A DNA stretch of 13,037 bases from an uncultured bacterium (GTDB lineage: Bacteria; Bacillota; Clostridia; Oscillospirales; Ruminococcaceae), in the NCBI GenBank assembly GCA_905215595.1, contig CAJMQZ010000055.1:1-13037 (forward strand), in the 5' to 3' direction. Below, piece after piece: positions 11,666 to 13,037 of the stretch. Position 1 is the stretch's first letter. Each line of letters starts with the position of its first letter. The position numbers were made by a program, and so were the translations under genes. Below the pieces are notes generated by a model that was not told the DNA's origin, searched no databases, and saw nothing but the letters and a program-made list of their open reading frames with translations.

Positions 11666-12128
11666 CACAGCAGGCGCATTTTTTGGCAGGCTGTTCTTCC
11701 GCTGCGGACGGTGCCGCGTTCTGCGCGCAATGACGGCACAGCCCGTACAGCACACTGCCCTCGCATTGCAGGGTAAAGCCGTGCTCTGCCATAAGGTGAG
11801 CGCGCACCTCATCCATAAAATGGCAGTCCAGGTGATAGATGCGTCCGCACTGCACGCACTTGAGGTGCAGGTGCTCCCGGCAGTGGCGTCCCTCGTCCAC
11901 ATACTGGAACACCGCCCGCTCGCCTTTGTCGGCTACATATTTCATAATGCGCTTCTCGCCCGCCAGTTTGTCCAGATAGCGGTACACGGTGGTGGGGTTG
12001 GGGCTTGCGCCCTGCGCCTCCAGATGTTCCAGAATGTTGGAGGCGCTTACTGCGTGCTGGCGGTTGTTGATGAGGTAATCCAAGATGAGCTGCCGGGTGC
12101 GGGTGTTGTAGCCATCGCTTCGTGCCAT
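11643..12128 (-). CDS. Fur-family transcriptional regulator
   Basis: The 161-aa protein has an N-terminal winged helix (about 1-78, recognition helix near NPTTVYRYLDKL at 44-55) and a C-terminal metal-binding dimerisation domain (about 84-140). HLHLKCVQCG and CRHC (Cys91, Cys94, Cys131, Cys134) form the usual structural zinc site. His86/His88 and the LDCHFMDEV region are candidate regulatory ligands. Motifs alone do not separate Fur, Zur and PerR; the extra Cys in DCH (102) and QCEG (122) and a C-terminal CACC (151-154) are unusual. The ATG at 12128 has a moderate ribosome site AAAGGA about 12 nt upstream. A longer frame upstream has no Fur homology. No metal transporter gene is adjacent in the window, so its target is unknown. 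Confidence 0.9.
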   Translation of the reverse strand: MARSDGYNTRTRQLILDYLINNRQHAVSASNILEHLEAQGASPNPTTVYRYLDKLAGEKRIMKYVADKGERAVFQYVDEGRHCREHLHLKCVQCGRIYHLDCHFMDEVRAHLMAEHGFTLQCEGSVLYGLCRHCAQNAAPSAAEEQPAKKCACCVDTDKNP

Positions 12129-12174
12129 GAGAAATTCGGTCCTTTCCGGTGTAGATGTGTTGTTTTTCAGCCCT

Positions 12175-12203
12175 ATTGTAGCACAGTTTGCGCTTGGATG
12201 CAA
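12175..12203 (-). promoter_or_regulatory. Promoter of the Fur-family gene
   Basis: On the minus strand TTGCAT (12203-12198), 17-nt spacer, TACAAT (12180-12175). Confidence 0.75.
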
Positions 12204-12506
12204 AAGAAGCGGGCAAAAAGTCTGTCTGTTTGGCGACAAGCACAAAAAACATTGTAAAAAGTAGCAAAAATGGGGTGTAATCTTTGTGTAAAACGGAAAA
12301 CACGCCAAAGTTAAGCAAAAAGTCTTGTAAAAAATGCCCTAATGTGAAATAATATACTAGATAAAGTGGTTGGATTGCAGTCGGGATACAAGCTGGCTGA
12401 ACATGAAGAAGAAGAAGAAACCGGCAGCGGTGGGTTTGCGCTGCCGGTTCGGACGTTTTGGAACGTTTTTGGAGAAGAAGACAACGAAGAATAGGAGAGT
12501 GTGCTT
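12204..12506 (+). promoter_or_regulatory. Upstream region of the GntR gene
   Basis: This AT-rich gap holds two -10 candidates. TTGTAA-N18-TGTAAT lies at 12252-12281, and TATACT at 12353-12358 has no good -35. TTGTAAAAA occurs twice (12252, 12325). An 11-bp hairpin (12419-12429 with 12439-12449) lies between promoter and gene. It is followed only by interrupted T runs, so it may be a partial attenuator. A 35-codon Lys-rich frame (12403-12510) overlaps the GntR start but has no convincing ribosome site. Confidence 0.4.
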
Positions 12507-13037
12507 ATGAAAGAGCAGGAAGCACAGGCAAAGCTCAGCCTGAAGCTGCAGGCGTACCAGTACCTCAAAACCAAGATTTTGAACTGCGAGTACCGCCCCA
12601 ACGAGTTTCTGAACGAGCAGAAGCTTTGCGCCGAGATGGGCAACATCAGCCGCACCCCCATGCGGGACGCACTGGGGCGTCTGGAGCAGGAGGGGCTGAT
12701 CACCATTCTGCCCAAAAAGGGTCTGATGGTCTCCGGCATCACCGAAGAGGACGTGCACAGCATGTTTGAGATGCGTCTGCTGGTGGAGCCCTACGCTCTG
12801 CGTACTTACGGCAGCGCCATCCCCCGGGAGCAGCTGGAGGCTTACACTGAACTGATGCACCACAGCGAGCGCATCGAGGACTTCTGCGAGTCGGACGATG
12901 ACTTCCACGAGCTGCTGATGAGCACCCTGCCCAACAAGTATCTGCGCTCTGCCTACGACCGCATCACCGGCCTGAACACCCGGTTCCGCATCATGACCGG
13001 CAAGGTGAGCATGATCAATCAGGAGCAGACCTGTGAG
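12507..13037 (+). CDS. GntR-family (FCD) transcriptional regulator, 3' end outside the window
   Basis: The frame is open from ATG 12507 to the last base (177 codons). The N-terminal winged helix (about 12-75) contains LKTKILNCEYRPNEFLNEQKL, a helix-turn-helix with MGNISRTPMRDALGRLEQEGLI and the wing LPKKGLMVSG. The effector domain begins near EEDVHSMFEMRLLVEPYALR and continues with the Asp/His pattern DDDFHELLM of FCD proteins, whose metal-supported pocket binds small acids or sugar acids. AGGAG lies 9-10 nt before the start. Such regulators usually control adjacent catabolic genes, here beyond the window, so the effector cannot be named. It is divergent from the Fur-family gene, with about 380 bp between. 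Confidence 0.9.
   Translation, partial: MKEQEAQAKLSLKLQAYQYLKTKILNCEYRPNEFLNEQKLCAEMGNISRTPMRDALGRLEQEGLITILPKKGLMVSGITEEDVHSMFEMRLLVEPYALRTYGSAIPREQLEAYTELMHHSERIEDFCESDDDFHELLMSTLPNKYLRSAYDRITGLNTRFRIMTGKVSMINQEQTCE

Noticed and set aside
12357..12908. Minus-strand frame opposite the GntR gene
   Set aside because: It is a shadow of the GntR coding strand with no ribosome site or homology.

Overview
The window looks like chromosome from a high-GC Gram-positive gut anaerobe of the Faecalibacterium/Gemmiger type (Oscillospiraceae). This is judged from codon usage, sigmaA-type promoters (TTGACA-N17-TATACT), G-rich Shine-Dalgarno sequences, a T-box leader, a BioY transporter and the flavour of the encoded proteins. 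No database search was possible, so the taxon is an inference.

Layout. Bases 1-48 are the 3' half of an initiator tRNA-fMet with its terminator. A 5'-truncated short-chain dehydrogenase remnant (250-837, +) follows. On the minus strand an ECF sigma factor (2619-2125) overlaps by 14 nt a membrane DUF4349/anti-sigma-like protein (2138-975), preceded by an unrecognised 190-aa protein (3452-2880). bioY (3984-4553, +) converges on argF (5761-4766, -); the two are separated by an array of small hairpins around a bidirectional terminator. dCMP deaminase (6798-6319, -) and a divergent EF-G paralogue (7457-9541, +) come next. asnB (11315-9729, -) has a T-box leader with an Asn AAC specifier. A Fur-family regulator (12128-11643, -) and the start of a GntR/FCD regulator (12507 to the window end, +) complete the window.

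The most striking content is in the gaps. Three intergenic regions (3472-3804, 5868-6262, 6837-7162) hold three diverged copies of one compact element. On the minus strand each encodes a 33-45 aa peptide with one hydrophobic helix and a Lys-rich tail, behind a structured leader. On the plus strand each has a consensus promoter firing a roughly 95-nt RNA that ends in a hairpin over the 3' end of the peptide ORF. This is the layout of a type I toxin-antitoxin module (TxpA/RatA, Fst/RNAII and holin-like toxin types). All three copies have the same orientation and each sits directly upstream of a minus-strand gene. None of the three peptides is reported as an ORF of ordinary gene length, so they are easily missed.

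Several metabolic genes carry visible control sites: a perfect 18-bp ARG box at argF, a candidate BirA operator at bioY, a T-box at asnB, and an inverted repeat over the -35 of the EF-G-like gene. Arginine, biotin and asparagine supply are therefore each apparently controlled by their own end product.
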